Shown here: piece by piece, positions 63,536 to 64,000 of the stretch
How positions within the stretch are numbered: position 1 is the stretch's first letter
Layout: each line of letters opens with the position of its first letter
Assembly: GCA_963575745.1 (NCBI GenBank)
Contig: CAUYUJ010015940.1
Span: 1 to 64,000, forward strand
Source of the DNA: Prorocentrum cordatum
Taxonomy: Eukaryota > Sar > Dinophyceae > Prorocentrales > Prorocentraceae
Length of the DNA stretch: 64,000 bases
Direction of reading: 5' to 3'
Notes under the pieces: model-generated
The model's input: the letters and a program-made list of their open reading frames with translations, nothing else
What the model was told of the DNA's origin: nothing
Database searches by the model: none
Program-made: the position numbers and the translations under genes

Positions 63536-64000
63536 AATCATAGTGACATCAGCCTTGGGGGCCCAACAGGATGGTCCTGTCTCATGTCCCTCTCCTCTAA
63601 CCTGTTCTCCTCGCTCTCCCCATGCACTCTCCCCTTGCGCTGCCAGAGGAGGCTTGTGAGAGGAGCTGCTGATCTCTAGGCGAGTAGGGACAGCGTGTCG
63701 GGCTCGCAGGCGGCGAAGTGAGCTGAGAGTGCGACATCGCTTTGGCTTGCCGCAGGAGCGGAGACAGCTCGGGGGGCACCGCGCTTCCGCAGCCACCTGA
63801 ATCTGGTGGTGCATAGCGTGCCGCGCGGCACAGGGCGCTGTCGTACCGGAAGCGCCGCAGTCAGCGCCGGCGGACGCAGAACGTGATGTAGAGCGCGGAC
63901 GAGATGAACGACGGCGAACCGGGTCCAGGCTGGCGCGGACGCCGCGAAACAATACAGGACTTGGCGGAACTGGGCGCGGGCACGCCTTACCGTGCAAAAG
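63536..64000 (-). other. Open minus frame running off the window, unassigned
   Basis: The minus frame from 63997 reads MHGKACPRPVPPSPVLFRG..., then an Arg/Ser/Ala-rich stretch, and continues into the purine tract. No domain recognised, so a partial gene cannot be confirmed. Confidence 0.3.

Noticed and set aside
1-64000. Bacterial origin or contamination
   Set aside because: Dinoflagellate spliced-leader sequences at LINE 5' ends, pervasive microsatellites and absence of operons argue against it.

Overview
The window is nuclear DNA of a dinoflagellate. The deciding evidence is a complete 22-nt dinoflagellate spliced-leader (DinoSL) sequence at 26115-26136 on the minus strand. It is followed by two 15-nt leader relics and lies exactly at the 5' end of a non-LTR retrotransposon; a mutated leader plus one relic marks the 5' end of a second element (45737-45773). 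The rest fits: a GC-rich background, kilobases of trinucleotide microsatellite, layered minisatellites, several families of decaying non-LTR retroelements, and no bacterial-style operons. The genus cannot be determined from the sequence. No rRNA, convincing tRNA, CRISPR array or bacterial regulatory site was seen.

Layout. (1) 0-14.5 kb is a tandem macro-repeat built of (TCC)n, a 73-bp minisatellite, conserved linker blocks and a CAGCCT array. It carries two near-identical minus-strand copies (offset 4065 bp) of a gene for an endonuclease/exonuclease/phosphatase (EEP)-fold protein. The 6849-9035 copy is intact and the 11097-13100 copy is shifted by one extra C. Two related smaller ORFs lie at 4.3-5.4 kb. 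A short DNA motif (CAGGCTGAGAAGCACC), encoding GASQPA on the minus strand, is scattered about 30 times through this gene cluster, always in one orientation. A separate 21/42/384-bp repeat occupies 1.25-2.48 kb. (2) 14.5-20.5 kb holds microsatellites, a Z-DNA-prone tract, a ~354-bp tandem duplication and copies of dispersed repeats. (3) 20.56-26.14 kb is LINE-A (minus): ORF1, then an endonuclease and reverse transcriptase (RT) frame broken only by one in-frame TAG. (4) 26.1-34.4 kb is repeats, dominated by 3 kb of (CAT)n. (5) 34.5-47.1 kb is a nested structure. A plus-strand retroelement (LINE-C) is split by a minus-strand LINE-B (37900-45777). The 13-bp target duplication GTGGAGGTGGAGG is read in the same frame (VEVE) on both sides. 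(6) 47.1-54.5 kb has minisatellites, an AT-rich island and a decayed minus-strand RT of another type. (7) 54.5-64 kb is (CAT)n, GC-rich satellite and a composite repeat block matching 17.1-18.4 kb.

How it works together. Most long open frames here are by-products of repeats lacking stop codons. The interpretable coding content is the EEP gene pair, the two smaller ORFs, and four retroelement lineages. LINE-A and LINE-B share an ORF1 C-terminal domain, RT style and a C-terminal zinc knuckle, so they belong to one family. Both carry leader relics and both sit in (GGA/GGT)n tracts. This suggests the family is mobilised from trans-spliced transcripts and inserts at purine/pyrimidine microsatellites.
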